The translations under genes and the position numbers were made by a program. A stretch of 64,000 bases of DNA from Hyphomicrobiales bacterium. GTDB taxonomy: Bacteria; Pseudomonadota; Alphaproteobacteria; Rhizobiales; Beijerinckiaceae. Of this stretch, positions 28,281-38,886 are shown piece by piece (positions within the stretch are counted from its first letter, which is position 1; every line of letters begins with the position of its first letter). Location of the stretch: contig JAIXSM010000018.1 of assembly GCA_027484655.1 (NCBI GenBank), forward strand, positions 1-64,000. Direction: 5' to 3'. Below the pieces are notes generated by a model, which was not told the DNA's origin, ran no database searches, and saw only the letters and a program-made list of their open reading frames with translations.

Positions 28281-28308
28281 AGGGTCCGGCTTGCGCCGGG
28301 CCTTTTTT
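28281..28308 (+). terminator. Rho-independent terminator after phasin gene
   Basis: GGTCCGGC, loop TTGC-type, GCCGGGCC (one G-U pair) followed by six T residues. It lies 68 bases after the phasin stop and is the best intrinsic terminator in the window. Confidence 0.85.
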
Positions 28309-28469
28309 GTTTCCGCCGCGGGCGGCCGAACGCCGCGGAGTGTTCCGGCGCCCGACAACTGGCGATCAGCCGCCTCGGTACCTAGATTTATGCTGGGCGG
28401 GGTTCGAACGATCTTGCCTGATCGCCGGGCAGGTTTAGGATCACGTTTCAGTCGATTGTACGGAGGATC

Positions 28470-28916
28470 ATGGTGAGAGCCGAAACGCAGACCCTCTCTC
28501 TCGACGCCGCCGCCGGCGATCGTGCGCGCAGGGAACGTCCTCGTCTCACCGATCCGAAGTCGGTTTTCCTGCCGCCCCGCGCTGTGCGGGAGCCTCGACA
28601 GGGCGATGGCAAGGGAGGGGGCCCGGGGGCCGCAGTCATCACGCGGACCCGGACGCAGACGAAGAAGCCAAGCATGTACCGCGTGCTTCTTCTCAACGAC
28701 GACTACACGCCGATGGAATTCGTCGTGACCGTGCTGCGGCGCTATTTCAACAAGAACCCGGATGAGGCGCAGCGCATCATGCTGCACGTGCATCATCATG
28801 GGGTCGGCGAGTGCGGCGTCTACACCTACGAGGTTGCCGAGACCAAGGTGACGCAGGTGATGGATTTCGCACGAAAGCACCAGCATCCGCTGCAGTGCAT
28901 CATGGAAAAGAAATAG
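28470..28916 (+). CDS. clpS: ATP-dependent Clp protease adaptor
   Basis: 148 residues. It delivers N-degron substrates to ClpA. The core (about 66-148) has [16 protein letters not shown] and the histidine-rich LHVHHHG of the N-degron pocket. The N-terminal extension of about 65 residues is longer than usual (most ClpS are 100-120). The extension is backed by GGAGG at 28462-28466 just before ATG 28470; a GTG at 28473 has better spacing. It lies 12 bases before clpA. Confidence 0.94.
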   Translation: MVRAETQTLSLDAAAGDRARRERPRLTDPKSVFLPPRAVREPRQGDGKGGGPGAAVITRTRTQTKKPSMYRVLLLNDDYTPMEFVVTVLRRYFNKNPDEAQRIMLHVHHHGVGECGVYTYEVAETKVTQVMDFARKHQHPLQCIMEKK

Positions 28917-28928
28917 ACAGGAGCCCCT

Positions 28929-31421
28929 ATGCCGACCTTCTCACGTAATCTGGAACAGTCGCTGCACAGGGCGCTCGCCGCCGCCAACGAAAGGCGTCAT
29001 GAATATGCGACGCTGGAGCATCTTCTGCTGTCGCTCCTTGATGACGGAGATGCGACCGCGGTGCTGCGCGCGTGTTCGGTCGATCTCTCGTCGCTGAAGA
29101 AAAGCCTGCTCGATTACATCGACAACGAACTCGCAAACCTCGCGACAAACTCGCGCAATGACGAGGCCAAGCCGACCGCTGGCTTCCAGCGCGTGATCCA
29201 GCGCGCGGTCATTCACGTGCAGTCGTCGGGCCGCGAGGAGGTGACGGGCGCCAACGTGCTCGTCGCGATCTTCGCCGAGCGCGAGAGCCACGCTGCGTAC
29301 TTCCTGCAAGAGCAGGACATGACGCGCTACGACGCGGTGAATTATATCAGCCACGGCATCGCCAAGCGCCCCGGCGCGGCGGACCCGGCGCGCGGCGCCC
29401 GCGGGGCCGACGAAGAGCCGTCCAACGATCAGCGCGAGCGGCAGGAAGGCCCGGACGGCAAGAAGAAAGAGGGCGCACTCGAATCGTACTGCGTCAACCT
29501 CAACAAGAAGGCGCGCGACGGCCGCATCGATCCGCTGATCGGCCGCGAGTCCGAGGTGCAGCGCACGATCCAGGTGTTGTGCCGTCGGCAGAAGAACAAC
29601 CCGCTGCTCGTGGGCGATCCCGGCGTGGGCAAGACAGCCATCGCCGAGGGTCTTGCGCGCAAGATCACGAAGGGTGAAGTGCCCGACGTGCTCGCCAAGG
29701 CGACGGTGTTCGCCCTCGACATGGGCACGCTGCTCGCCGGCACACGCTACCGTGGCGATTTCGAGGAGCGCCTCAAGCAGGTGATGAAGGAGATCGAGCA
29801 GCACAAGAACGCGATCCTGTTCATCGACGAGATCCACACTGTGATCGGCGCCGGCGCGACGTCGGGCGGCGCGATGGATGCGTCGAACCTGCTCAAGCCG
29901 GCTCTCGCGCAGGGCTCGCTGCGCTGCATCGGCTCCACGACCTACAAGGAGTACCGCCAGTACTTCGAGAAGGACCGCGCGCTTGTGCGCCGCTTCCAGA
30001 AGATCGACGTGAACGAGCCTTCCGTGCCCGACGCCATCGAGATCGTGAAGGGGCTGAAGCCGTACTTCGAGGAGTTCCACAAGATCCGCTACACCAACGA
30101 GGCCATCAAGGCCGCGGTGGAGCTGTCGGCGCGCTACATCCACGACCGCAAGCTGCCCGACAAGGCGATTGACGTGATCGACGAAACGGGCGCGAGCCAG
30201 ATGCTTCTGCCGGAGGCCAAGCGCAAGAAGACCATCGGCATCAAGGAAATTGAGGCCACCATCGCGACCATGGCGCGCATCCCGGCCAAGACGGTCTCGA
30301 AGGACGACGCCGAGGTGCTGCAGCACCTTGAGGGGACGCTGCGGCGCGTGGTCTACGGGCAGGAGAATGCGATTGCAGCGCTCTCGTCCTCGATCAAGCT
30401 TGCGCGCGCAGGGCTGCGCGACGGCGAGAAGCCCATCGGCAACTATCTGTTCTCCGGCCCCACGGGCGTCGGCAAGACGGAAGTTGCGCGCCAGCTCGCC
30501 AAGGCGCTGGGCGTTGAGCTCGTGCGCTTCGACATGTCCGAGTACATGGAGCGCCATACGGTGTCGCGGCTCATCGGCGCCCCTCCGGGCTACGTGGGCT
30601 TCGATCAGGGCGGCCTGTTGACCGACGCCATCGATCAGCATCCCCACTGCGTGCTGCTCCTCGACGAGATCGAGAAGGCCCATCCGGATCTGTACAACAT
30701 CCTGTTGCAGATCATGGATCACGGGAAGCTCACCGACCACAACGGCAAGCAGATCGACTTCCGCAACGTGATCCTCATCATGACCACGAACGCAGGCGCA
30801 GCCGACATGGCCAAGCCCGCTTTCGGCTTCGCGAAGACCAAGCGCGAGGGCGAGGACATCGAGGCGATCAACCGCCTGTTCGCGCCGGAATTCCGCAACC
30901 GCCTTGATGCGGTGGTGCAGTTCGGCCACCTGCCGATCGAAGTCATCCGCCAGATCGTCGACAAGTTCATCGCCCAGCTCGAAGCCCAGCTCGGCGACCG
31001 CAACGTGACCATCGAGCTGACCGACGAAGCGCGTAGCTGGCTTGTGGAGCACGGCTACGACGAGCAGATGGGCGCACGGCCAATGGCTCGTGTCATCCAG
31101 CAGCACATCAAGACGCCGCTGGCGGACGAGGTGCTGTTCGGCCGACTCAAGAACGGCGGCGCTGTGCGTGTGGCGGTCGCGGAGGAGGGGGGCGGAAAGA
31201 AACTCGCGTTCCTTTATCCCCAGGGCCCGGCATTGCCGAAGCCTGACAAGGAAGTCGTCGAGGCTCGCAAGAAGCGCAAGCCGAAGGAGGAGCCGGAGGT
31301 GCGGCGCGCCCGCGCGCGCAAGACCGGCGACGAGGGCGGCTCCGGCGATGGTCCGGGCGCTGGCGGGCGCAAGCCCCGTGGCGGCGGCGGGGTGATCCCG
31401 AAGGTGCCGCTCAAGGGATAA
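28929..31421 (+). CDS. clpA: ATP-dependent Clp protease ATP-binding subunit ClpA
   Basis: 830 residues. AAA+ unfoldase that feeds ClpP. The N-domain (1-145) is the ClpS-binding repeat, and the two AAA modules have Walker [10 protein letters not shown] (about 229) and GPTGVGKTE (about 510). Walker B motifs are LFIDEIHT and LLLDEIEKA. The C-terminus has an extra basic, Gly-rich tail of about 60 residues after the D2 domain. An IGL-type ClpP loop was not located with confidence. It is coupled to clpS. ClpP is not in the window. Confidence 0.96.
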   Translation: MPTFSRNLEQSLHRALAAANERRHEYATLEHLLLSLLDDGDATAVLRACSVDLSSLKKSLLDYIDNELANLATNSRNDEAKPTAGFQRVIQRAVIHVQSSGREEVTGANVLVAIFAERESHAAYFLQEQDMTRYDAVNYISHGIAKRPGAADPARGARGADEEPSNDQRERQEGPDGKKKEGALESYCVNLNKKARDGRIDPLIGRESEVQRTIQVLCRRQKNNPLLVGDPGVGKTAIAEGLARKITKGEVPDVLAKATVFALDMGTLLAGTRYRGDFEERLKQVMKEIEQHKNAILFIDEIHTVIGAGATSGGAMDASNLLKPALAQGSLRCIGSTTYKEYRQYFEKDRALVRRFQKIDVNEPSVPDAIEIVKGLKPYFEEFHKIRYTNEAIKAAVELSARYIHDRKLPDKAIDVIDETGASQMLLPEAKRKKTIGIKEIEATIATMARIPAKTVSKDDAEVLQHLEGTLRRVVYGQENAIAALSSSIKLARAGLRDGEKPIGNYLFSGPTGVGKTEVARQLAKALGVELVRFDMSEYMERHTVSRLIGAPPGYVGFDQGGLLTDAIDQHPHCVLLLDEIEKAHPDLYNILLQIMDHGKLTDHNGKQIDFRNVILIMTTNAGAADMAKPAFGFAKTKREGEDIEAINRLFAPEFRNRLDAVVQFGHLPIEVIRQIVDKFIAQLEAQLGDRNVTIELTDEARSWLVEHGYDEQMGARPMARVIQQHIKTPLADEVLFGRLKNGGAVRVAVAEEGGGKKLAFLYPQGPALPKPDKEVVEARKKRKPKEEPEVRRARARKTGDEGGSGDGPGAGGRKPRGGGGVIPKVPLKG

Positions 31422-31634
31422 TTCGTGCGGGGCGGGCGCGCGCTTCTTGGTGTGCGCCCGCTCGCGCCGTGCGAATCGGCGGCGCGGGCGTGCTCCTGTC
31501 CGCGCCCGATCACACGTTGCCGCACCCCGCTCGGCTGGACGGCGGGCCGCGCAGGCTCTATGTGACAGTCCGGTTTCCGTCGAACATCCGCGCCTAAAGG
31601 ACGATCGCGTCCCCGCCGCCGAACCCCAGAGACG

Positions 31635-32942
31635 ATGATGACCCAGTCAGCAGCCGCCGCAGTCGCGGTCCGTTCGAATTCCTTCTTCTCGGCCAGCCTT
31701 GCCGAGGCCGACCCCGAGATCGCTCGCGCGGTTGAACTCGAACTCGGTCGCCAGCGCGACGAGATCGAGTTGATCGCCTCGGAGAACATCGTGTCCCGCG
31801 CCGTGCTTGAGGCGCAGGGCTCGGTGATGACCAACAAGTACGCGGAGGGCTATCCGGGCCGCCGCTATTATGGCGGCTGCCAGTTCGTCGACATCGCCGA
31901 GAGCCTCGCCATCGAGCGCGTCACGCGCCTGTTCGGCTGCAAGTACGCCAACGTGCAGCCCAATTCCGGCAGCCAGGCGAATCAGGCGGTGTTCCTCGCG
32001 CTGCTCCAGCCGGGCGACGTGTTTATGGGCCTCGACCTGGCGGCGGGCGGGCATCTCACCCACGGCTCGCCGGTCAACATGTCCGGCCGCTGGTTCAAGC
32101 CAGTCTCCTACACCGTGGACGAGAAGACCCACCGCATCGACATGGATGTGGTTGAGGCCGCCGCCCTTGAGCACAAGCCCAAGCTTATCATCGCTGGCGG
32201 CTCGGCTTACGCGCGCCACTGGGATTTCGCCCGCTTCCGCGCCATCGCCGATGCGGTCGGCGCGTACCTGCTCGTGGATATGGCGCACTTCTCGGGGCTG
32301 GTGGCCGGCGGCGCCCATCCTTCGCCGTTCCCCCACGCTCACGTGGTGACGACGACCACCCACAAGACCCTGCGCGGACCCCGCGGCGGCCTGATCCTCA
32401 CCAACGAGGAAGATCTCGCCAAGAAGCTCAACTCGGCGATTTTCCCTGGCCTGCAGGGCGGCCCGCTGATGCACGTCATCGCCGCCAAGGCCGTGGCCTT
32501 CGGCGAGGCGCTGCGGCCCGAGTTCAAGACCTACGCGCACGCTGTCGTCGAGAACGCGAAGGCGCTCGCCGGGGCGCTGACCGCGCGCGGCTATGACATC
32601 GTGACCGGGGGCACCGACAATCACCTGATGCTGGTTGACCTGCGCTCGAAGAAGATCACGGGCAAGGCCGCTGAGGCCGCGCTGGGTCGCGCGCACATCA
32701 CCTGCAACAAGAACGGCGTGCCGTTTGATCCCGAGAAGCCGTTCGTTACGTCCGGCGTGCGCCTTGGGACGCCGGCGGCGACCTCGCGCGGGTTTGGCGT
32801 CGTCGAGTTCCAGCTTGTGGGCGAGCTGATCGCCCAGACGCTGGACGGGCTTGCCGCCAACGGCGAGGCGGGCAACGCGTCGGTTGAGGAGACGGTGCGC
32901 GGCCGCGTGAGCCAGCTTACGCAGCGGTTCCCGATTTACTGA
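31635..32942 (+). CDS. glyA: Serine hydroxymethyltransferase
   Basis: 435 residues. PLP enzyme interconverting serine and glycine with tetrahydrofolate, the main one-carbon source. The PLP lysine is K244 in [10 protein letters not shown]. Other family blocks are [26 protein letters not shown] and DMAHFSGL. Two ATGs (31635, 31638) can start it. The gap to clpA is 213 bases, so an own promoter is likely. It is followed by nrdR, a frequent neighbour. Confidence 0.97.
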   Translation: MMTQSAAAAVAVRSNSFFSASLAEADPEIARAVELELGRQRDEIELIASENIVSRAVLEAQGSVMTNKYAEGYPGRRYYGGCQFVDIAESLAIERVTRLFGCKYANVQPNSGSQANQAVFLALLQPGDVFMGLDLAAGGHLTHGSPVNMSGRWFKPVSYTVDEKTHRIDMDVVEAAALEHKPKLIIAGGSAYARHWDFARFRAIADAVGAYLLVDMAHFSGLVAGGAHPSPFPHAHVVTTTTHKTLRGPRGGLILTNEEDLAKKLNSAIFPGLQGGPLMHVIAAKAVAFGEALRPEFKTYAHAVVENAKALAGALTARGYDIVTGGTDNHLMLVDLRSKKITGKAAEAALGRAHITCNKNGVPFDPEKPFVTSGVRLGTPAATSRGFGVVEFQLVGELIAQTLDGLAANGEAGNASVEETVRGRVSQLTQRFPIY

Positions 32943-33059
32943 CGCCGGAGGGCGGCGCTCGCAAGCCTCGCCTTTTCACCGGGTGCGATTCTCCGGTAGG
33001 TTCCGGGACTCGCGAGTTTGGTGGCGCCGGGCTTCCGGCATGTTTGGCGAAGGTTATCG

Positions 33060-33557
33060 ATGCGCTGTCCCTATTGCGGCAGTCTCGACACGCAGGTGAA
33101 GGATTCGCGCCCCACCGAGGACGCGTCAGCGATCCGGCGTCGTCGTGTGTGCGTGGAGTGCGCCGGGCGCTTCACCACCTTTGAGCGCGTGCAGTTGCGC
33201 GAACTCGTCATCGTGAAGCGCTCCGGCCGCAGGGTTCCCTTCGACCGGGACAAGCTCGCGCGGTCCTTCGAGATCGCGCTGCGCAAGCGGCCCGTCGACA
33301 GTGAGCGCGTCGAGCGGATGGTGACCAGCATCGTGCGGCAGCTCGAAAGCCAGGGCGAAAGCGAAATCCCGGCGGAGCGCATCGGCGAACTGGTGATGGA
33401 GGGGCTTCGGTCGCTTGACAGCGTGGCGTATGTCCGCTTTGCCTCGGTCTACAAAAACTTCCGTGAAGCCAAAGACTTCGAGACGCTGATCGACGAGTTG
33501 AACGAAGGCGGTCCGGAGCGGGAGGGCGATCACCTGGAGGCTCCGCGGTCTCGATGA
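33060..33557 (+). CDS. nrdR: Transcriptional repressor of ribonucleotide reductase genes
   Basis: 165 residues. The zinc ribbon has C3, C6, C31 and C34 (MRCPYCG, CVEC). The ATP-cone domain follows (about 46-136), which senses ATP/dATP. It represses nrd operons at NrdR boxes. ATG 33060 has GAAGG 7 bases upstream; the frame is open to 33018, but family N-termini begin at MRCPYC. It overlaps ribD by 4 bases, an arrangement also common in E. coli relatives. Confidence 0.97.
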   Translation: MRCPYCGSLDTQVKDSRPTEDASAIRRRRVCVECAGRFTTFERVQLRELVIVKRSGRRVPFDRDKLARSFEIALRKRPVDSERVERMVTSIVRQLESQGESEIPAERIGELVMEGLRSLDSVAYVRFASVYKNFREAKDFETLIDELNEGGPEREGDHLEAPRSR

Positions 33558-34702
33558 GCAAGCATGGCGGGTCTGAAGACGTTGCGGGGGGCGTCCCCAC
33601 GCAGGACGACGTGCGCTACATGCGTGCGGCCATCGCGCTGGGACGGCGCTGGCAAGGCCTCACGTCCCCCAACCCGTCGGTGGGCTCTCTGGTGGTTCGC
33701 GACGGCGTGATCGTCGGTCGCGGCGCCACGCGCCCGGGCGGTCGTCCCCATGCGGAAACTGTCGCGATCATGGACGCCGGCGAACAGGCGAGAGGCGCGA
33801 CGCTCTACGTCAGCCTTGAGCCGTGCAGCCACTTCGGGCGCACGCCGCCATGCGCGCAGGCGATCATTTCGGCTGGCATCAAGCGGGTTGTCTCCGCGCT
33901 GGAAGACCCGGATCTGCGCGTCGCCGGGCGGGGCCATCAGATGCTGCGCGACGCGGGCGTTGAAGTTGTCGCCGGCGTGTGCGCCGACGAGGCGCGGCGC
34001 GCCAACCTTGGGCACATTCTGCGCGTGTCGCAGAAGCGGCCCATGGTGACCTTGAAGCTCGCCGAGACGGCGGATGGGTTCGCCGCCGGGGCTGAGCATG
34101 ATCCGCGCCTCGCCATAACTGGCCCGGCCGCCAACAATTGCGTGCACGTCATGCGCGCCATGCACGACGCGATCATGGTGGGCGTGGGCACCGCCCGCGC
34201 TGATGATCCGCTCATGACCGTGCGCCTGCCCGGGCTTGAGGATCGCCGCCCGCTGCGGGTGGTCCTCGATACGGAGCTGAAGCTCTCGCCGCGCTCGCGG
34301 CTGGTCGCCACTGCGGGGGAGGCGCCCCTGCTGGTGATCTGCGGGCCGAGGGCGCCCGGCGAATCGCAGGCCCGTCTGGAAGACGCGGGCGCGCAGGTGG
34401 TGCATTGCCGCCTCGGCGCGGATGGCCGCCTCGACCTTCTTGCCGCGTTGCGGCTGCTCTCCGAGCGTGCGCTCACCCGCGTGTTCAGCGAGGGTGGACC
34501 GGCGGTCGCGAGCCATCTCATCGCTGCCGGGCTCGTGGACGAACTTGTGCTCTTCACGAATCAGCGGCCGCTTGGGCGCGCAGGCACGCCGGCGTTGAGC
34601 GTCGCCGCCCGCGCTGCGACTGCCGACACCGGCCGCTACAGGCTCATCGAGGATGCGCGGCTGGGGCCTGATCGGCTTCGCCGTTTCGAAAGGATTGAGT
34701 GA
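33554..34702 (+). CDS. ribD: Bifunctional riboflavin-specific deaminase/reductase
   Basis: 382 residues. It performs two steps of riboflavin synthesis: pyrimidine deamination and ribose reduction. The deaminase zinc site is H66-A-E68 with C91 and C100 ([11 protein letters not shown]), and the reductase domain begins near residue 160 (PMVTLKLA). It overlaps nrdR by 4 bases and ribE by 1 base. No FMN riboswitch was seen before any rib gene in the window. Confidence 0.96.
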   Translation: MSKHGGSEDVAGGVPTQDDVRYMRAAIALGRRWQGLTSPNPSVGSLVVRDGVIVGRGATRPGGRPHAETVAIMDAGEQARGATLYVSLEPCSHFGRTPPCAQAIISAGIKRVVSALEDPDLRVAGRGHQMLRDAGVEVVAGVCADEARRANLGHILRVSQKRPMVTLKLAETADGFAAGAEHDPRLAITGPAANNCVHVMRAMHDAIMVGVGTARADDPLMTVRLPGLEDRRPLRVVLDTELKLSPRSRLVATAGEAPLLVICGPRAPGESQARLEDAGAQVVHCRLGADGRLDLLAALRLLSERALTRVFSEGGPAVASHLIAAGLVDELVLFTNQRPLGRAGTPALSVAARAATADTGRYRLIEDARLGPDRLRRFERIE

Positions 34703-35319
34703 TGTTCACGGGTATCGTGACTGATGTGGGCGAAGTTCTGGCCATCGAGAGCCGGGGCGAACTGAAGCGCGTCCGCATCGGATGCGCCTACGACGTTGAG
34801 AAGATCGATCTCGGGGCCTCCATCGCGTGCGGCGGCCCATGCCTCACCGTAGTCGACAAGGGCGTGCAGAACGGTCGCAACTGGTTCGACATCGACGCTG
34901 CCGCGGAAACGCTCGCGCTCACCAACGTGGGCGGCTGGGAGGTTGGGACGAAAGTGAACCTCGAACGCTCGCTCAAGATCGGCGACGAACTTGGCGGGCA
35001 CATCGTCACTGGCCACGTGGATGGCCTCGCGACCATCCTCGATGTGCGCGCCTTCGATGGCATGGCGCGGTTCGAGATTCGCGCGCCGCGCGCTATCGCG
35101 CGTTTCATCGCGCCGAAGGGGTCGGTCTGTCTCGACGGCACGTCGCTCACGGTGAACACCGTCGATGGCGACGTGTTTTCCGTGCTGCTGATCCCCCACA
35201 CCTTGCAGGTGACCACGTGGGGGCAGCGGAAGGCGGGGGACAAGCTCAACATCGAGGCCGATCTCATGGCGCGTTACGCCGCCCGGCTCGTTGAGGCGCG
35301 CGAGAAGACCGCGGACTGA
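34702..35319 (+). CDS. ribE: Riboflavin synthase alpha subunit
   Basis: 205 residues. It dismutates two lumazines to riboflavin and a pyrimidine. Two repeated lumazine-binding modules are visible, one from MFTGIV and one near LGGHIVTGHVDG. ATG 34702 overlaps the ribD stop (TGATG) with AAGGA 7 bases upstream; a GTG one codon earlier is less likely. The protein lacks an obvious extension. Confidence 0.96.
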   Translation: MFTGIVTDVGEVLAIESRGELKRVRIGCAYDVEKIDLGASIACGGPCLTVVDKGVQNGRNWFDIDAAAETLALTNVGGWEVGTKVNLERSLKIGDELGGHIVTGHVDGLATILDVRAFDGMARFEIRAPRAIARFIAPKGSVCLDGTSLTVNTVDGDVFSVLLIPHTLQVTTWGQRKAGDKLNIEADLMARYAARLVEAREKTAD

Positions 35320-35417
35320 GCGTTCCGCCGCGTCCTGACAGGCTTGCGCGCATGCGCTGGCCTCTCTATTGAACAAGTCCGGTCCGGGACCGCCTCAAAT
35401 CATTTGGAAATCAAGCT

Positions 35418-35891
35418 ATGGCCGAAGCGCGCCGCGACCTGTTGCCCCTGCCATCCGTTGAAGGCGCCCGCTTTCTGATCGTTGAAGCTCGTTACTATGA
35501 CGGCGTCGGAGAGATGCTGCTGGCGGGCGCCACACGGGCGCTTACAGCGGTCGGCGCGACCTGGGACGTTGTGAACGTGCCCGGCGCTCTGGAGATTCCG
35601 GCGGCCATTCGCATCCTCTGTCGTTCGGGCAAGTACGCCGGCGCGCTGGCCTTGGGGTGTGTGATTCGCGGCGAGACCTACCATTTCGAGATCGTCGCCA
35701 ACGAAAGCTCGCGGGCGATCATGGACATCACGGTTCAGGATCTCCTGCCCGTGGGCAACGGCATTCTCACCGTCGAAGACGAGGCCCAGGCCGTTGTGCG
35801 CGCCGACCCGGCGAAGGGCGACAAGGGCGGCGACGCCGCGCGGGCCGCGATCACGCTGCATCATCTGCGCAAGCAGGCGGGGCTTGCCTGA
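35418..35891 (+). CDS. ribH: 6,7-dimethyl-8-ribityllumazine synthase
   Basis: 157 residues, the usual length. It condenses the pyrimidine with dihydroxybutanone phosphate. Family motifs [18 protein letters not shown] (histidine base) and NGILTVE are present. It starts 98 bases after ribE and overlaps nusB by 1 base (TGATG). The ribH-nusB order is conserved across many bacteria. Confidence 0.96.
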   Translation: MAEARRDLLPLPSVEGARFLIVEARYYDGVGEMLLAGATRALTAVGATWDVVNVPGALEIPAAIRILCRSGKYAGALALGCVIRGETYHFEIVANESSRAIMDITVQDLLPVGNGILTVEDEAQAVVRADPAKGDKGGDAARAAITLHHLRKQAGLA

Positions 35892-36352
35892 TGGGCGCTC
35901 GTCATCGTTCCGCCGCTCGTCTCGCCGCTGTGCAGGCGCTCTATCAGATGGACGTGGCCGGCAAGGGCCTCAATGAAATCCTCGCTGAGTTCGAATCCCA
36001 CTGGATCGGCGGCGAGATCGACGGCGTCCAGTACGAGGAAGCCGACATCGACCTGTTCCGCGACATCCTGCGCGGCGTTCTCGCCGACCAGGTCGCGATT
36101 GACCGCGACACCGACGCCACGCTCCAGCAGGGCTGGCCGCTGCGCCGCGTGGAGGCCGTCATGCGCGCGATCCTGCGCGCTGGCCTGTTTGAGTTGCGTG
36201 GCAAGCCGGATGTGCCCGCCCGCGTGGTCATCACGGAATACGTGGATGTGGCCGCGGCGTTCCTCGGCGGCGACGAGGTGGGCATGATCAACGCGGTGCT
36301 CGACCGCCTCGCCCGCAAGGCGCGGGCGAAGGAGTTCGCGCCCAAGGGGTGA
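35891..36352 (+). CDS. nusB: Transcription antitermination protein NusB
   Basis: 153 residues, all helical. The N-terminal basic helix (RHRSAARLAAVQALYQMD) and the VEAVMRAILRAGLFEL and EYVDVAAAFLGGDE blocks are typical (quoted in short parts). With NusE it binds boxA RNA in rRNA transcription. ATG 35891 overlaps the ribH stop by one base. The frame is open upstream to 35657 but there it overlaps ribH. Confidence 0.95.
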   Translation: MGARHRSAARLAAVQALYQMDVAGKGLNEILAEFESHWIGGEIDGVQYEEADIDLFRDILRGVLADQVAIDRDTDATLQQGWPLRRVEAVMRAILRAGLFELRGKPDVPARVVITEYVDVAAAFLGGDEVGMINAVLDRLARKARAKEFAPKG

Positions 36353-36378
36353 CCGCGCTGGAGCAGGGAGCCGAGGCC

Positions 36379-37365
36379 ATGGCCGTGTCCGAAGACGACA
36401 TCATCGCCTCGTACTTCGCGCCGCTTGCCGGCCCCGGGGCGCTCGGCCTGCGCGATGACGCTGCGTGCCTGACGCCGCCGCCCGACTGCGATCTCGTCCT
36501 CACCGCCGACGCTATCGTCGCCGGTGTGCATTTCTTTCCCGACGATCCGCCCGAGAGCATCGCCCGCAAGGCGCTGCGCGTGAACGTCTCCGACCTTGCG
36601 GCCAAAGGCGCCGATCCGCTGGGCTTCCTGCTGACGTTCGCCATCGACGAGCATGTGTCGGCGGACTGGATCGCCCGGTTCGCGCGGGCGCTGGGCGAGG
36701 ATGCGGCGCAGTTTAACTGCCCGTTGCTGGGCGGCGACACCGTACGCACGCCGGGGCCGCTCATGTTCTCCGTTACAGCGCTGGGCGCGGTCCCCACCGG
36801 GCGCATGGCTGCGCGCACGGGCGCCCGGCCCGGCGACTATCTCTACGTGTCCGGCTTCATTGGCGACGCTGCGCTGGGCCTCCACGCCCGCATGGGCGAC
36901 CGCCCGTGGGTCGGCCGGCTCACGGACACGTCGCGCGCCTACCTCATCGACCGCTATCTGCACCCCCAGCCGCGTCTGGCCCTCGCCCATGCGCTGCGCG
37001 ATCACGCCAGCGGCGCCATGGATGTGTCAGACGGGCTCGCCGGCGATCTCGCCAAGATGATGCGCGCGTCTGGCGCCGGCGCCCGGGTCGATCTGGCCCG
37101 CGTGCCGCTGTCGGACGCAGTGCGCGCAGCGGTCCGCATGGAGTCCGCGCTGCTGGAGACGGCGCTCACCGGCGGCGACGATTACGAGATTTTGGCAAGT
37201 GTGCCGCCAGAGCGGGCAGTGGCGTTCGAGCACGCGGCGCGTGCTGTCGGCGTCCACACAGCGCGTATCGGCGTCGTCACGGAGGACGCTGCCTCCGGCG
37301 CCGTTTTCCTCGACGCCAACGGCGCGCCGCGCACGTTCGCGCGCGGCTCATACTCTCATTTCTGA
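36379..37365 (+). CDS. thiL: Thiamine-monophosphate kinase
   Basis: 328 residues from ATG 36379. It phosphorylates TMP to TPP. The motifs GLRDDAA, LTADAIVAGVHF and MDVSDGLAGDL are characteristic. A GTG at 36349 would overlap nusB by 4 bases, but a GGAG site lies at good distance only before 36379. The C-terminus overlaps the convergent thiE by 10 bases. Confidence 0.95.
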   Translation: MAVSEDDIIASYFAPLAGPGALGLRDDAACLTPPPDCDLVLTADAIVAGVHFFPDDPPESIARKALRVNVSDLAAKGADPLGFLLTFAIDEHVSADWIARFARALGEDAAQFNCPLLGGDTVRTPGPLMFSVTALGAVPTGRMAARTGARPGDYLYVSGFIGDAALGLHARMGDRPWVGRLTDTSRAYLIDRYLHPQPRLALAHALRDHASGAMDVSDGLAGDLAKMMRASGAGARVDLARVPLSDAVRAAVRMESALLETALTGGDDYEILASVPPERAVAFEHAARAVGVHTARIGVVTEDAASGAVFLDANGAPRTFARGSYSHF

Positions 37366-37988
37366 AACAGCCGCGCGAAGGCCTGCGACGCGGCGCGCGG
37401 ATCGTCCGCGGAGACAATGCCAGACACCACCGCGAGCCCATCCGCGCCGGCGGCCAGCACAGGCGCGCAGTTGTCCGCCTTCAGGCCGCCGATGGCCATC
37501 ACTGGCCTGTCCGTCATGGCGCGCAGGGCGCGAAAGCCCTCCACGCCGAGTGGCGTTGAGGCGTCCGCCTTGGTCTGCTGGAGGTAGAGCGGCCCGACGC
37601 CGAGATAATCGCACAGCCGCGTATCCTCGCCGCGCATCTGGTCAGCGTTGGTGATCGACAGGCCGATGATGCGGCTGCCCGCCAGCGCGCGCACCTGCTC
37701 GACCGGCATGTCCTTCTGGCCTACGTGCACGCCTTCGGCGTCCACCGCCAGCGCGATGTCCACGCGGTCGTTGATGACCAGCGGCACGCCATGGGGGGCG
37801 AGCACGGCCTTCAAGGCCCGCGCTTCCTCCAGAAACTCGCGCGTTGTCGCGGACTTCTCGCGCAATTGCACCATGGTGACGCCGCCCTGAACGGCGGCGG
37901 CGACCACGTCCGTGAGGGCGCGGCCGCGGGCGAGGTCGCGGTCCGTGACGAGGCACAGGCGGTAGATCGAAGGATCACGGGTCATCAT
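37356..37988 (-). CDS. thiE: Thiamine-phosphate synthase
   Basis: 210 residues. It joins HMP-PP and thiazole phosphate into TMP. QLREK, the INDRVDIALAVDAEGVHVGQ block (active-site helix and strand) and AIGGL are present. It starts 4 bases inside thiM and is the last gene of the minus-strand run. The convergent 10-base overlap with thiL means two steps of one pathway face each other at their 3' ends. Confidence 0.95.
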   Translation of the reverse strand: MMTRDPSIYRLCLVTDRDLARGRALTDVVAAAVQGGVTMVQLREKSATTREFLEEARALKAVLAPHGVPLVINDRVDIALAVDAEGVHVGQKDMPVEQVRALAGSRIIGLSITNADQMRGEDTRLCDYLGVGPLYLQQTKADASTPLGVEGFRALRAMTDRPVMAIGGLKADNCAPVLAAGADGLAVVSGIVSADDPRAASQAFARLFQK

Positions 37989-38812
37989 TGCACCTTGAGG
38001 CGCGCGACGAGGTCCGTCGCGCCAATGGAATAGAGGTTGTCGAGAAAGGCGACGCGGAACGAGCCCGGCGCGCGGGCGGTTTCCGCCGCCATGTCGCCCA
38101 CCACGCCATAGAGCGCAGTGGCTGCAAAGGCAGCCTCGAACGGGGAGGGGGCGACGGCAAGATAGGCGCCCATGACGCTCGACATGGAGCAGCCCAGCGC
38201 GGTGACGCGCGGCGCCAGCGGCGAGCCGTTGGCGACGCGCACGGTCTGCTCGCCGTCGGTCACCACGTCCACCGCGCCGGTGGCGACCACCGCGCAGAAG
38301 CAGTGCCGGGCGAGTTTCACAGCCAGCGCCTCCGCCTCCGACGCGCCATGGCGGCTGTCGACCCCGCGCGGGGCGGCGGCCTCCTGGGTAATGCCTGCGA
38401 TGCGCGCGACGGCCATGATCTCGGACGCGTTGCCGCGGATGATGGAAGGCCGGTGGCGCAGCAGGCGGCGGATCACACCATCGCGGTACGTGAGCAGGCC
38501 CGCTGCAACCGGATCGAGCAGCCACGGCTTGCCGTGCATCCGGGCGGCGGCGGCGGCCTTGTCCATGCTCTCGGCGCCCGTCGCAGACAGGGTGCCGACG
38601 TTCACCACCAGCGCGTCGGCTATGGCCGCGAACTCCTCCGTCTCTTCGGGCGCGTAGATCATCGCCGGCGACGCCCCGAACGCGAGAAGAGCGTTGGCGG
38701 CGATGTCCATGGACACGAGGTTGGTGACGTTTTGCACCAGAGGGCGCTGCGCGCGCGTCGCCTCCAGCAGTTCGCCCGCCCGCATCACCAGCGCTGTTGC
38801 GTCCGTTCGCAC
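37985..38812 (-). CDS. thiM: Hydroxyethylthiazole kinase
   Basis: 275 residues. Salvage kinase for the thiazole half of thiamine. The LVQNVTN motif, DPVAAG and the catalytic cysteine in ALGCSMSS are visible. The start GTG 38812 has GGGAG at good distance; an ATG at 38785 is the alternative. It overlaps thiE. Upstream bases do not form a TPP riboswitch, so regulation by TPP is not visible here. Confidence 0.94.
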   Translation of the reverse strand: MRTDATALVMRAGELLEATRAQRPLVQNVTNLVSMDIAANALLAFGASPAMIYAPEETEEFAAIADALVVNVGTLSATGAESMDKAAAAARMHGKPWLLDPVAAGLLTYRDGVIRRLLRHRPSIIRGNASEIMAVARIAGITQEAAAPRGVDSRHGASEAEALAVKLARHCFCAVVATGAVDVVTDGEQTVRVANGSPLAPRVTALGCSMSSVMGAYLAVAPSPFEAAFAATALYGVVGDMAAETARAPGSFRVAFLDNLYSIGATDLVARLKVQ

Positions 38813-38886
38813 CTGCCGTCTCCCGTTTCTCAGCCTTTCTTTTAAGGCGAATCGGCGAGCGCGGACAGGCTCCCGCGGACAGGCTG

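Noticed and set aside
28941-31106. 721-codon minus-strand frame opposite clpA
   Set aside because: Antisense shadow of a well-supported AAA+ gene; no motif or ribosome site.
33003-33553. FMN riboswitch before the riboflavin genes
   Set aside because: No RFN conserved segments; ribD overlaps nrdR, and the ribE-ribH gap (98 bases) also lacks them.
38813-38880. TPP riboswitch before thiM
   Set aside because: A GGCTGAGA string occurs on the minus strand, but the second thi-box (CCTGATCTGG-like) and closing stem are absent.
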